Of a stretch of 64,000 bases of DNA, positions 57,360 through 64,000 are shown piece after piece. Position 1 is the stretch's first letter. Every line of letters begins with the position of its first letter. The stretch is from a virus. The notes below the pieces were generated by a model. It saw nothing but the letters and a program-made list of their open reading frames with translations, made no database searches and was not told where the DNA came from. The stretch spans positions 1-64,000 of IMG/VR virus record IMGVR_UViG_3300038465_000055; one strand, given 5' to 3'. The position numbers were made by a program, and so were the translations under genes.

Positions 57360-58674
57360 CGATTCTAAAGCCTGTAACCTGCGTCAACAGATGGTTGCGC
57401 GTCTCGCGCTTGAAAGTAACGGTCTTGTCATAGGCTAGTTGGCTGGTTTTTACAAGGCCGCGATAATGATAACTTGAGACCGAAATGGCTCTTTCGTCCT
57501 TACCGGCCGCCGTCAGGGTTGATTCGATCTCGTTGACGTTCCAGCCACGATTGCGGCCCTGCTGCAGCAGGATAGAACCGGAACCTTTATCCTCGATCCA
57601 TGCGCCAACGCTGCCCTGCCGGGCGCCGCATTCCTTCGCATAGTGCTCCAGCATGTCGAACACCACAGGCATCCAGAGCTCTAGTGTGGCGCCCTCAACC
57701 TGAATGATGTCCCAATCGAGAACGGTCAGAGGATGCTGCGCTGTGCTATTGAGCGCGAAATAGATCACCGCCGTGCCATCGTGCTCGGCGCCATCCTTGA
57801 CGGCGGTGTCGATCACAGCGAACACGGTATCGCACGGCTTGACGCCAGCGATCGGCTTACCTTCCACCATCCACTTCGCTGGATCAAAGAACGCCTTGCC
57901 TGCCCAATCGACGAACTCGGCCTCGTACTCTTGCGCATAAACCAGAGGATCGTTGTCGCGCCGCAGGTCCTCAAGATACGTCGTGCGATTGAGAATCCAT
58001 TGCATTCGGCTTTCGCCCGGCATCCGCTTGGGCAACCGATCGTTGTCGACCGTCTTGGCGTGATACTCAATGAAGCTGTACTGCGGATCGGTGCAGATCT
58101 TGTAAAAGAAATTGTCTGGATTCTTGCCGGCGCTATTCGAGCAGACCAGCGCTTCACCGCGGAAGTCGAACAGCGTTGGCTTGATCGACTTTTCCCAGAT
58201 GTCCATCATCGAACCATCGGTGGTGTTGTCACCATCCTTTGCGAACGCTGCCTCGTCGATCACGATGCGCTGATAGCGGCGCGATCGCCCGGCCATGTGA
58301 TTTTCCAATGTCCAGAAGTCTAGGCGCCCGCCGCTCCATGATCTCATGACCGCTGCGCCCTTGCTGCCACCGTCGACGATCGGCGCAAATGCTCCGCGCA
58401 TTTCTGTGTAGGCCTCCGACCACGTCTTATGCTGCGGAGCGAACCAGCCGCACTCCATGCCGTTGGCGAGCCCGTCACCGATCCACAGCTTTGCATAGTC
58501 GGTCTTGCCCCAGCGCCGGCCGCAACGCAGCGCTTTGAAGCGATGCCCCGCCAGCGCGTGCCATGCCGCAGACTGCCCCTTATGCAGTGTCGGGAGCGAC
58601 AGCCTAACTTGGATCTCTTTGTCGCCGGGATGCCTGTGCTCGCGCTCGTCGTCCAGAATTACAACGTCGCCCAT
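57268..58674 (-). CDS. terL: terminase large subunit
   Basis: 468 residues. Walker A CGRRWGKT (51-58), Walker B RIVIDEA (Asp140, Glu141), then the ATPase coupling region SNSAGKNPDNFFYKICTDPQ. The RNase H-like nuclease has Asp residues in VFAVIDTAVKDGAEHDGTAV and DDLLDAYCYG. Powers DNA packaging and cuts the concatemer. Packaging type cannot be decided from the sequence alone. It overlaps the HTH gene upstream by 16 bp. Confidence 0.9.
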   Translation of the reverse strand: MGDVVILDDEREHRHPGDKEIQVRLSLPTLHKGQSAAWHALAGHRFKALRCGRRWGKTDYAKLWIGDGLANGMECGWFAPQHKTWSEAYTEMRGAFAPIVDGGSKGAAVMRSWSGGRLDFWTLENHMAGRSRRYQRIVIDEAAFAKDGDNTTDGSMMDIWEKSIKPTLFDFRGEALVCSNSAGKNPDNFFYKICTDPQYSFIEYHAKTVDNDRLPKRMPGESRMQWILNRTTYLEDLRRDNDPLVYAQEYEAEFVDWAGKAFFDPAKWMVEGKPIAGVKPCDTVFAVIDTAVKDGAEHDGTAVIYFALNSTAQHPLTVLDWDIIQVEGATLELWMPVVFDMLEHYAKECGARQGSVGAWIEDKGSGSILLQQGRNRGWNVNEIESTLTAAGKDERAISVSSYHYRGLVKTSQLAYDKTVTFKRETRNHLLTQVTGFRIGDKDASRRADDLLDAYCYGLAIALGNSEGQ

Positions 58675-58925
58675 GGGAATACTCCTCTAGCCACGGCATC
58701 ATTTCTATAAAAATGGCGAAGCTTCTGTTCCATCCTAAACCGCGCGCCGTGCTTCACCCCGGCAGCATTGAACAGTCTGCTCAAGATCACGCGATGCCGA
58801 TCGGTGTGTTTGCTGATCTCACGCAACGTGGCGCCGTCCATATAGAGCTGGATCGCTTCGGCGCGCTGCTCGTCGGTCATGTGCCGGCGCCCCGTCGTAA
58901 GCTTGGCGATCTTCCTCCGCTTCAT
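58659..58925 (-). CDS. HTH protein upstream of terminase (small terminase candidate)
   Basis: 88 residues from ATG 58925, coupled by ATGA. Contains MTDEQRAEAIQLYMDGATLR, then EISKHTDRHRVILSRLFNAA, a Hin-like helix-turn-helix. Position directly before TerL suggests the small terminase or a packaging-site binder. The protein at 62976 is a rival candidate for the same role. Confidence 0.55.
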   Translation of the reverse strand: MKRRKIAKLTTGRRHMTDEQRAEAIQLYMDGATLREISKHTDRHRVILSRLFNAAGVKHGARFRMEQKLRHFYRNDAVARGVFPWATL

Positions 58926-59158
58926 TTGCCAGAGCACTCCGGACAGAGCCAGATGCGACCTTGCGGCCCGTTGCGCTCAAGCCAGCCGGCAAGCATCGCT
59001 AGGTTGTGGGCCCCTATGTAACCGTTTGGATCGGAAAAGATCTTGTGCCCATGGCAGAACATCTTCGAGCGATCGTCGCAATCCAGCTCCACTTGTATCG
59101 GAAGCCGGCCAGCTCGATCGGGGGCCAAGGGCATACTATGCGTGATCGAGATGCCCAC
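58922..59158 (-). CDS. small Cys/His hypothetical protein
   Basis: 78 residues from GTG 59158; an in-frame ATG lies eight codons later. Contains FCHGHKIFSDPNGYIGAHNL and ends IWLCPECSGK. Cys/His spacing suggests one metal site. Function unknown. Confidence 0.55.
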   Translation of the reverse strand: MGISITHSMPLAPDRAGRLPIQVELDCDDRSKMFCHGHKIFSDPNGYIGAHNLAMLAGWLERNGPQGRIWLCPECSGK

Positions 59159-59166
59159 GGGAGCGC

Positions 59167-59266
59167 TTACCTAAACCAAAGCCATGTGCCCAGCCCGATC
59201 CCTATTGCCACGGCAAAGGCAGAGAGCACAAAACCAATAAGAAATCCCTCCAAAGCAGCACGGTCC
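59167..59266 (-). pseudogene. frameshifted small membrane protein remnant
   Basis: From ATG 59266 the frame reads MDRAALEGFLIGFVL. A one-base shift then gives AFAVAIGIGLGTWLWFR before TAA (59169-59167). Without the shift the frame continues CLCRGNRDRAGHMALV and stops, losing the membrane helix. The spliced reading would be one regular transmembrane protein of about 32 residues. A deletion/insertion in the genome or a sequence error could explain it. Coupled by TGATG to the gene before. Confidence 0.4.
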
Positions 59267-59267
59267 A

Positions 59268-59441
59268 TCACTTCTTGTCCCATGGTGTTGGCGGTAGCGT
59301 GACAGGCTTCGGAGCGAATCCGCCTCGGCGTTTGTCAATTGTGTATCTCGTACCTGTCCTAGACGACGCCTGCCGCATGATCATAAGCTTTTGCTGCTCT
59401 CTGGCGGTAAGCGGTGGATCGCCTTTCTTCTGGATCGTCAT
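59268..59441 (-). CDS. small basic hypothetical protein
   Basis: 57 residues from ATG 59441 (MTIQKKGDPPLTAREQQKL), coupled by ATGA to the frame upstream; a GTG at 59450 is possible. Contains QKLMIMRQASSRTGTRYTID. Lys/Arg-rich. No family. Confidence 0.55.
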   Translation of the reverse strand: MTIQKKGDPPLTAREQQKLMIMRQASSRTGTRYTIDKRRGGFAPKPVTLPPTPWDKK

Positions 59442-59622
59442 CGTGGCCACCGCCTTGATACCATGCCGGGCTTGAACGCCTTCAACAGATCGACCATGGC
59501 AGATCTCCCATCTTCATCGCTGAAATAGAGCACAGCCGCGTCGACCCCGGCTTAAAGTGATTGACAAAAATACGTTCGATGAGAGCAGTGTATCGGTTCT
59601 CGACAGTCTCTCCCTTAGCCAT
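59438..59622 (-). pseudogene. truncated, frameshifted methyltransferase-partner gene
   Basis: From ATG 59622 (MAKGETVENRYTALIERIF, then VNHFKPG) the frame goes astray after about 26 codons and ends at 59482. A -1 shift at a GGGG run continues VDAAVLYFSDEDGRSAMVDL, then LKAFKPGM and TGA at 59438. The 59439-59441 ATG of the next gene overlaps this TGA, which suggests the shifted frame was once in phase. The N-terminus resembles the start of a nuclease-type family I recall next to C5 methyltransferases (MxxGxxVxNRYxxLIExIF), so a decayed restriction partner is plausible. A real gene with programmed shift is the alternative. Confidence 0.45.
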
Positions 59623-60946
59623 GGAGTTCTCCCAAGGCATGCAGGCGAGCCGCTTCCGTCTCTTGCTGAGTTCGCTTGCGAGCACCACTCTTCCGATCTC
59701 GCCTTCCGTTCGGAGCAGCCACTCCGAAGTAGCTCGCCGCTTGCGACATCTCGATAGAAAGTAGAGCTACGTCCCCGAGCTCGACCGCCTTTCTAGGGCG
59801 GCTCGGCCTGTAGCCAAGTCCCCTAACTATTTCGCTCGCAATTGCCCGAGCTAAAGCGGGAGGGACGGCGTTGCCGATCTGTCGCGCTCCATGCCACTTG
59901 GTCGAATGCAGTCGAAACCAATCGGGAAAGCCGTGCAGTCGCGCCATCTCACGCACAGTGATGCAGCGCGGGTATTTGTAGTGTATCGGTCGCGGGCTTG
60001 TAAAAGCACCTCGGGCTCCGTCAGTGCCGGCCCTAAGCGTGTTCGAGAGACCTTTTGCCGGCAGACGGAAGAACCTGGAAATCGGTTCTACCGAACCCGG
60101 CTCGGTGCGGTCGAACCTCTGTTGGGAAATCACCGAGTGTCCGGTTCGCCAAGACGAGGTCAAAACGGACGGGTCCCAGTTTCTCACGTATCCATAGTGC
60201 CATGCATCGTTCGTTAGGCACCGCAATTCTCTGGCGTAGGTTGATGGCTTATTCCACTTTGTGGGTCGCATGCTATCGCCCCGCTCTAGCGCCGCGTATT
60301 TATCGGCGTTCGGTAAATCACCAAGAGCGTCGGCGCATGTCGGGCCATGTGGCAAATCCAGCGCGGGTTCGTCGGCGGCACTTGTCGTTCGCCGAGGGTA
60401 CTCGGGCAGCCGCACGCCTTTCTTAGCACCGACCAAAATCAAGCGTTCACGATGTTGCGGAACGCCGAAGTGCGCAGCGTCAAACACCTGCCACGGCAGC
60501 CGGACAACATAGCCGGCTTCTGCAAACGCAGCGACAAGCTCGTCCAAGAAGGCGCGGTGCCGCCCGACCGTCAGGCCCTTTACGTTCTCGAAGACAAATG
60601 TCTGAGCGCGCAATTCGCGCACGAGCCGCACAAATTCCAGAACAAGCGAATTGCGCGGATCATCAAGGACGCGATGACCGATCAACGAGAAGCCCTGACA
60701 TGGAGGTCCACCGAACACGCAATCAACTTGCTGATTGCCAATTCCGGCGGCCCGCCTGATCTCCGCGCCGGTAATCTCCGCAACGCTTTTTGGGATAACT
60801 GCGCAATTCGGAAAATTGAATTTGTGAACAGCACAATGGATCGGCTCGATCTCCACCGAGGCGACTACGTCAAACCCCGCCTGCTCGAACCCAAGCGACA
60901 TTCCCCCAGCGCCCGAAAACAGGTCAATTCCAATAGGCCGCGCCAT
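59615..60946 (-). CDS. C5 cytosine DNA methyltransferase
   Basis: 443 residues from ATG 60946, with GGGGTG upstream. Motif I IGIDLFSGAGGMSLGFEQAG, motif IV VFGGPPCQGFSLIG with catalytic Cys83, motif VI FENVKG, motif VIII QHRERLILVGA and motif X RQIGNAVPPALARAI are all present. The target-recognition region (about 230-330) contains DAWHYGYVRNWDPSVLTSSW; no specificity can be read. The C-terminal 70 residues are Arg-rich. It lies among late-operon accessory genes next to a decayed small frame, consistent with a solitary methyltransferase that protects phage DNA. Confidence 0.9.
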   Translation of the reverse strand: MARPIGIDLFSGAGGMSLGFEQAGFDVVASVEIEPIHCAVHKFNFPNCAVIPKSVAEITGAEIRRAAGIGNQQVDCVFGGPPCQGFSLIGHRVLDDPRNSLVLEFVRLVRELRAQTFVFENVKGLTVGRHRAFLDELVAAFAEAGYVVRLPWQVFDAAHFGVPQHRERLILVGAKKGVRLPEYPRRTTSAADEPALDLPHGPTCADALGDLPNADKYAALERGDSMRPTKWNKPSTYARELRCLTNDAWHYGYVRNWDPSVLTSSWRTGHSVISQQRFDRTEPGSVEPISRFFRLPAKGLSNTLRAGTDGARGAFTSPRPIHYKYPRCITVREMARLHGFPDWFRLHSTKWHGARQIGNAVPPALARAIASEIVRGLGYRPSRPRKAVELGDVALLSIEMSQAASYFGVAAPNGRRDRKSGARKRTQQETEAARLHALGELHG

Positions 60947-61074
60947 CGTCACCCCAAATCGATTCGCTATCGACATTAACGGCAACGCCACTCTATTGCT
61001 TTGGACATCGTACGTTGATCACAAGAAATCTTTCATGCTTATCCGGTTTGGACATACGGCCCTAGATGTTGTGG

Positions 61075-61299
61075 TCATGTGTCGTCATCTTCTGCGTAGG
61101 CTCCGGGCTTGCAGGTTTCCCATCCGCCGTCGTGATGGTCGGTGTGGCAGGTTTCGCACCATGTCCGATTGCCTTCACAGACCGGACATTGATGAACGTT
61201 CCTGCGGTTGCCTTCCCCGAGCGCCGCGATATCAGCGTCGCCACGCAACAGATTCTGGCAGGGCTGCGTCCCGACCGTGTAGCGGTGCTGCGGTTTCAT
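61075..61299 (-). CDS. small zinc-finger protein
   Basis: 74 residues with QCPVCEGNRTWCETCHTDHH, a Cys/His cluster fit for two zinc ions. The acidic end EDDDT is noteworthy. It overlaps the upstream gene by 4 bp. Function unknown. Confidence 0.65.
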   Translation of the reverse strand: MKPQHRYTVGTQPCQNLLRGDADIAALGEGNRRNVHQCPVCEGNRTWCETCHTDHHDGGWETCKPGAYAEDDDT

Positions 61300-61550
61300 G
61301 CCATCCTCGCATCCGGGTCATAATCGTCTGGCGGGGTCAATTGGTGCATCAATCTGACCAGGGCGGCATTCGCTTTTGGCCCAAACGCCCCGTGATCGAC
61401 CGGAAACGCCTCAGATACGCGGCTGAATATCTCTTCGCCAACTTCTTGATGCACGAGATCAAGCAGGCTTCCAAAGGCTTCTACGGCGTCGGCTAAATCG
61501 CCAACCAAATCCGCCGCGATTTGCAGGCGGATAGATTTCTGAGCGCTCAT
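61296..61550 (-). CDS. helical hypothetical protein
   Basis: 84 residues from ATG 61550, preceded by AGGAGG. Helical (SIRLQIAADLVGDLADAVEA, then FGSLLDLVHQEVGEEIFSRV). No family recognised. Confidence 0.65.
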   Translation of the reverse strand: MSAQKSIRLQIAADLVGDLADAVEAFGSLLDLVHQEVGEEIFSRVSEAFPVDHGAFGPKANAALVRLMHQLTPPDDYDPDARMA

Positions 61551-61630
61551 TGCGGCCTCCTAGATATAGTGGGTTTCAGCGTTTGTGTGCGGCAACCGGA
61601 TAAGCATGCAAAAGTATTCTACGCTCATGG

Positions 61631-61762
61631 CTACCACCACTTGATCAGGAAATGGACGACGATGACGGCAGCGCCGCCCCACACCATCGTCCAGAAGGCA
61701 GCGTAGACGCCGATTATCAGGAACGCAGCCCACGGCACTGGCGCCTTTTTAGGCTCGCTCAT
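61631..61762 (-). CDS. small membrane protein
   Basis: 43 residues from ATG 61762, with GGGCAG upstream. One long hydrophobic segment (WAAFLIIGVYAAFWTMVWGG, then AAVIVVHFLI) spans the membrane. Function unknown. Confidence 0.6.
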   Translation of the reverse strand: MSEPKKAPVPWAAFLIIGVYAAFWTMVWGGAAVIVVHFLIKWW

Positions 61763-61965
61763 CGTCTGCCCTTCGCAAAATCTTCGGTGCATGACGGGCA
61801 AGCGTGCGCCCATTGTTTGTCTGGGCCTTTGTAGACGCGCCAGCCATTTTGTTTTGCAGCGGCCAGCGCCGCAGTGAAATCCACATGCTCAGTGTCGAAA
61901 GATTCAGGACACTCGTCGCAATGAACCACAAAGGCTTGCGCGCCGGAATCGAGCTGCATCGTCAT
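61759..61965 (-). CDS. small zinc-ribbon protein
   Basis: 68 residues. Contains VHCDECPESFDTEHVDFTAA, then AAAKQNGWRVYKGPDKQWAH and CPSC. Two C-x2-C pairs form a zinc ribbon; the layout with GWR between is common in phage proteins. Coupled by ATGA. Confidence 0.7.
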   Translation of the reverse strand: MTMQLDSGAQAFVVHCDECPESFDTEHVDFTAALAAAKQNGWRVYKGPDKQWAHACPSCTEDFAKGRR

Positions 61966-62192
61966 GACAGCTTCTCCAATAGCTGCTCGGCCTTGTACTT
62001 TACCTTATTGAGCGCGCCATGATCAAACGGCTTGTTATCGGTGGCGCACAATACGCGCCCCACTGGCAGCGCCGCGACGAACTCGCGCAACAGATCCTCG
62101 GCGTTCTCCGCGCGCACGCACAGATCATATGCATCCTTGGCGAGATCAGCAGCTCGCTTGTAGAGTCCCAATAGCCGATCGGTGTCGTTCAT
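61962..62192 (-). CDS. helical hypothetical protein
   Basis: 76 residues from ATG 62192 (MNDTDRLLGLYKRAADLAKD), coupled by ATGA to the next gene. Helical with two cysteines. Function unknown. Confidence 0.6.
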   Translation of the reverse strand: MNDTDRLLGLYKRAADLAKDAYDLCVRAENAEDLLREFVAALPVGRVLCATDNKPFDHGALNKVKYKAEQLLEKLS

Positions 62193-62650
62193 AGCGTGCC
62201 TTTCTTCCTGCGCCGGTACCACGTGCGCCGCGATATCCTCGGCCGCATCTTCTTCCATGGCTTTGTCTGCTCGATCGTGCTGGCCGAGTCCTCAAGGCGA
62301 GGGCGGCCGGGCTTGTGCTTAACAAGCGTTGCTTCCACATCCTTAAGATCGTCGCTGGATGGCGGTCGCCAAGCAGGCGCACTGGCGTAAGATCCAACAG
62401 CTTCGGGTGGCACGCACCGATGCGTGCGCCCGACGAGCGCGAGGTTGGCGCCACATGCCGGGCAGTTGTCAGTCATCATCGTCGTCTTTCGGCACAGTAT
62501 TGTCGCTCGGACCTGCAACATCTCTGGATTTTTCTCAATACAAACGGGGAAGCCGAGAGCGTCCATAATCAATCCGCGCAAATCCTCGGCAGCTCTGAGA
62601 TCGTCACGCTCGAAATCAGTTTCCATTTCCACGACGAACGCTCGCTTCAT
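62189..62650 (-). CDS. zinc finger plus GRPR-motif protein (paralog A)
   Basis: 153 residues. The first 60 are an unrelated domain (MKRAFVVEMETDFERDDLRA). Then NCPACGANLALVGRTHRCVP is a zinc knuckle, KPGRPRLED carries an AT-hook-like GRPR, and ISRRTWYRRRKKG a basic recognition helix. The second half matches the whole of the neighbouring gene at 62647. Probably DNA-binding. Confidence 0.65.
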   Translation of the reverse strand: MKRAFVVEMETDFERDDLRAAEDLRGLIMDALGFPVCIEKNPEMLQVRATILCRKTTMMTDNCPACGANLALVGRTHRCVPPEAVGSYASAPAWRPPSSDDLKDVEATLVKHKPGRPRLEDSASTIEQTKPWKKMRPRISRRTWYRRRKKGTL

Positions 62651-62931
62651 TTGCGGGACGCCTTTTCCTCTGCCTTACGACGACGCCATGTCCTTTCTGA
62701 CATACCGAGAGCAACCCACGGTTCGTGCTTGGGCGACTTTGGATCACCAATGCGAGGGCGACCACGCTTCGGATTGATTGCACCGGGGGGCGAAGGTCTC
62801 GTCGTGACCTGCGAAGGCCCTTGGTTCCTACCGCCCTTGCGCACCATGCCCTCAGTCAACGGTGGGATACACCGATGGCTGATGCCGACCATATCGATGT
62901 TAGCGCCGCATTTGGGACAGGGATTTGCCAT
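62647..62931 (-). CDS. zinc finger plus GRPR-motif protein (paralog B)
   Basis: 94 residues from ATG 62931; a TTG at 62967 is possible. PCPKCGANIDMVGISHRCIP, then RGRPRIGDPKSP, then MSERTWRRRKAEEK follow the same order as the gene at 62189. Likely a small DNA-binding regulator. Coupled by ATGA. Confidence 0.65.
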   Translation of the reverse strand: MANPCPKCGANIDMVGISHRCIPPLTEGMVRKGGRNQGPSQVTTRPSPPGAINPKRGRPRIGDPKSPKHEPWVALGMSERTWRRRKAEEKASRK

Positions 62932-62975
62932 GACCGGATTTATGGCAGAATTTATGGCAGTGCGCAAGGCCGGCG

Positions 62976-63605
62976 CTATTTACGCGGTTCCTCTGGCGGG
63001 ACTTCGTCATAGTCGTCGCCCTCAGGCTTCTCAGGCGTCGACCCCTTCGGCAGCCCGCCCTCGATAATGATGCGCCTTGTGATCGTGGGGCCGCCCGGCG
63101 AGCCATCAGCATTGGGCACGTACTCATCGCCCTTGCCCAGCACCGGCCGCGGATCGAGCGGTTCGCTGCGGAAGCCCATTAGGTTCTTCGACATAAAGAA
63201 TGACGTGCCTTCGAGACCTCGCGCTAGATTTTTCATCAGAGTGCCGCTCAAGATCGCAATCACCGCAGCAACTCCGGTATCCAGCTCTTTCCTGAAATGC
63301 TTGTGCAAAGTCTCAACAGTGATGGGCCATTGCGTGTGCGGATTCATTATCGCGTTGGCGATCACCTCCTCCGATTGCTTCATCCCCTTCATCATCAGGA
63401 CAATACGGCGTTGATCGTCAGTGGGCGAGAATGGCCTCTGTCCTGCCCCAGCGCGCTTGCCGCCTTTCTTTGGAGTGGGGATGCCAAGCTTATGCATCAT
63501 GCGAAGCTCTTTGGCGCGCTTTCGCTTCGCTTTTAGCTTCTGAGCGGCAGTCAGCGGTTTCGCTGGCGCGTCGTCTTTTTTAATTGGGTCCGACTGATCC
63601 GGCAC
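62976..63605 (-). CDS. HTH protein, small terminase-like candidate
   Basis: 209 residues from GTG 63605, preceded by GAGGT. A basic N-terminus (KLKAKRKRAKELRMMHKLGI) is followed by GKRAGAGQRPFSPTDDQRRI, an HTH (EEVIANAIMNPHTQWPITVE, then TLHKHFRKELDTGVAA) and TLMKNLARGLEGTSFFMSKN. The C-terminal 60 residues are Pro/Gly-rich. This layout is used by some phage proteins called small terminase. Here it lies far from TerL, so the role is uncertain. It is the first gene of the leftward late operon. Confidence 0.55.
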   Translation of the reverse strand: MPDQSDPIKKDDAPAKPLTAAQKLKAKRKRAKELRMMHKLGIPTPKKGGKRAGAGQRPFSPTDDQRRIVLMMKGMKQSEEVIANAIMNPHTQWPITVETLHKHFRKELDTGVAAVIAILSGTLMKNLARGLEGTSFFMSKNLMGFRSEPLDPRPVLGKGDEYVPNADGSPGGPTITRRIIIEGGLPKGSTPEKPEGDDYDEVPPEEPRK

Positions 63606-63696
63606 GACGACGAGATGACCTCATAAATTGTTCTGCGCTCAGACTGCGCGGCCCGACTTATAGACCTCATTTCATTTCTGTTGTGGTTCCAGTGAT

Positions 63697-63711
63697 TTGT
63701 CAATTTGACAA
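63697..63711. promoter_or_regulatory. operator-like palindrome between divergent genes
   Basis: TTGTCAATTTGACAA (63697-63711) is a perfect inverted repeat with a single central base. It lies in the 170-bp region between the leftward late operon (starts 63605) and the rightward DUF488 gene (63776). Each arm contains a -35-like TTGACA. A dimeric repressor or activator could act here. No clear -10 is seen for either direction. Confidence 0.5.
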
Positions 63712-63775
63712 TGGGTAACAAGCAAGGCAGGCTTGGCACAATTAAACAGGTGATTTGCTTGTAGGAGGATGGCTC

Positions 63776-64000
63776 TTGATCTGGACGATAGGCTACCAGC
63801 GCTTGGCGCCCTCTCGCTTGCTTGAGCTGGCCGAGCGATTGGATGCGCTGGTTATCGATGTTCGAGCTGTTCCAAAGACGCGGATCAAGGGCTATGGAAC
63901 CCGCCAGCTTGAGACGCTTCTGGGGCGCCGATATCTCTGGGCAGGCAGCGTTCTAGGCGGACGTGGGCATGGTGGGAAGGTGACCGAGGAAGGGATTAAG
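63776..64000 (+). CDS. DUF488 family protein, partial (runs off right edge)
   Basis: 75 codons from TTG 63776, with AGGAGG at a proper distance. The protein starts (M)IWTIGYQRLAPSRLLELAE, then RLDALVIDVRAVPKTRIKGY, then GTRQLETLLGRRYLWAGSVL and GGRGHG. These are the DUF488 signature (TIGY..., DVR, GYG...LGGR). The family is small and its function is not settled. Divergent from the late operon. Confidence 0.75.
   Translation, partial: MIWTIGYQRLAPSRLLELAERLDALVIDVRAVPKTRIKGYGTRQLETLLGRRYLWAGSVLGGRGHGGKVTEEGIK

Noticed and set aside
60347-60979. 210-codon + strand frame antisense to the C5 methyltransferase
   Set aside because: The opposite strand has a complete methyltransferase motif set.
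1-64000. tRNA genes, rRNA and CRISPR arrays
   Set aside because: I looked by eye for T-loop and acceptor patterns and for regularly spaced repeats and found none that held up. A tRNAscan run would settle it.

Overview
The window is almost entirely one contractile-tailed (myovirus-type) bacteriophage genome segment. It has about 100 tightly packed genes, many joined by ATGA or TGATG stop/start overlaps. The host is probably an alphaproteobacterium of the Hyphomicrobiales (Bradyrhizobium-like). That is an inference from the GC-rich codon use, the style of the outer-membrane protein gene, the DUF3309 and DUF1515 small proteins and the recombination cluster. I see no integrase, repressor, tRNA, rRNA or CRISPR array. 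A gene is cut at each end of the window.

Layout. (1) 1-5507, leftward: early genes, namely small Cys-rich proteins, a replication pair (O-like protein and probable helicase-loader partner), an NPPW-type DNA methyltransferase, a RuvC-like resolvase and two basic or HTH-like proteins. A 0.6-0.7 kb largely non-coding island (2825-3416) holds AT-rich DNA, an inverted repeat and a possible rightward small RNA. (2) 5508-5680: a divergent control region with an 11-bp inverted repeat around a -35-like box. (3) 5681-15333, rightward: the recombination module, with a HIRAN protein, a Bet/RecT annealase, a DUF1367-like protein, a HerA-type ATPase, three HNH nucleases, a J-domain protein and small proteins. 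(4) 15447-63605, leftward: late genes. Reading in the direction of transcription these are a block of small Zn-binding/HTH proteins and a C5 cytosine methyltransferase (63.6-59.4 kb); terminase, portal and head morphogenesis (58.9-53.9 kb); small membrane/secreted genes (53.9-52.7 kb); a Nudix-protease-scaffold fusion, decoration protein and major capsid (52.7-48.6 kb); head-tail connector genes and a fibre-tail adaptor (48.5-46.2 kb); a cassette of five exported proteins (46.1-37.3 kb); sheath, tube, a frameshifted tail-assembly chaperone, tape measure, hub, spike and baseplate (37.3-24.6 kb); tail fibres (24.6-19.7 kb); and lysis genes (19.7-15.4 kb). (5) A divergent DUF488 gene begins at 63776 and runs off the right edge.

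The genes fit one phage life cycle. The early regions provide replication initiation, single-strand annealing recombination, Holliday-junction resolution and two methyltransferases. The late region builds a head, a contractile tail and a lysis system. No DNA polymerase or primase is seen, so replication probably uses host machinery.

Points most worth a second look: the 8.8-kb cassette of signal-peptide-bearing, cysteine-pair-containing proteins next to a fibre-tail adaptor; a textbook T TTT TTT -1 frameshift in the tail chaperone; a Nudix hydrolase fused to the prohead protease/scaffold; a beta-module shared by several unrelated structural proteins; a methyltransferase followed by what looks like a decayed partner gene; and a 10-11 bp motif (GGTTTTTACC) recurring in three intergenic sites.
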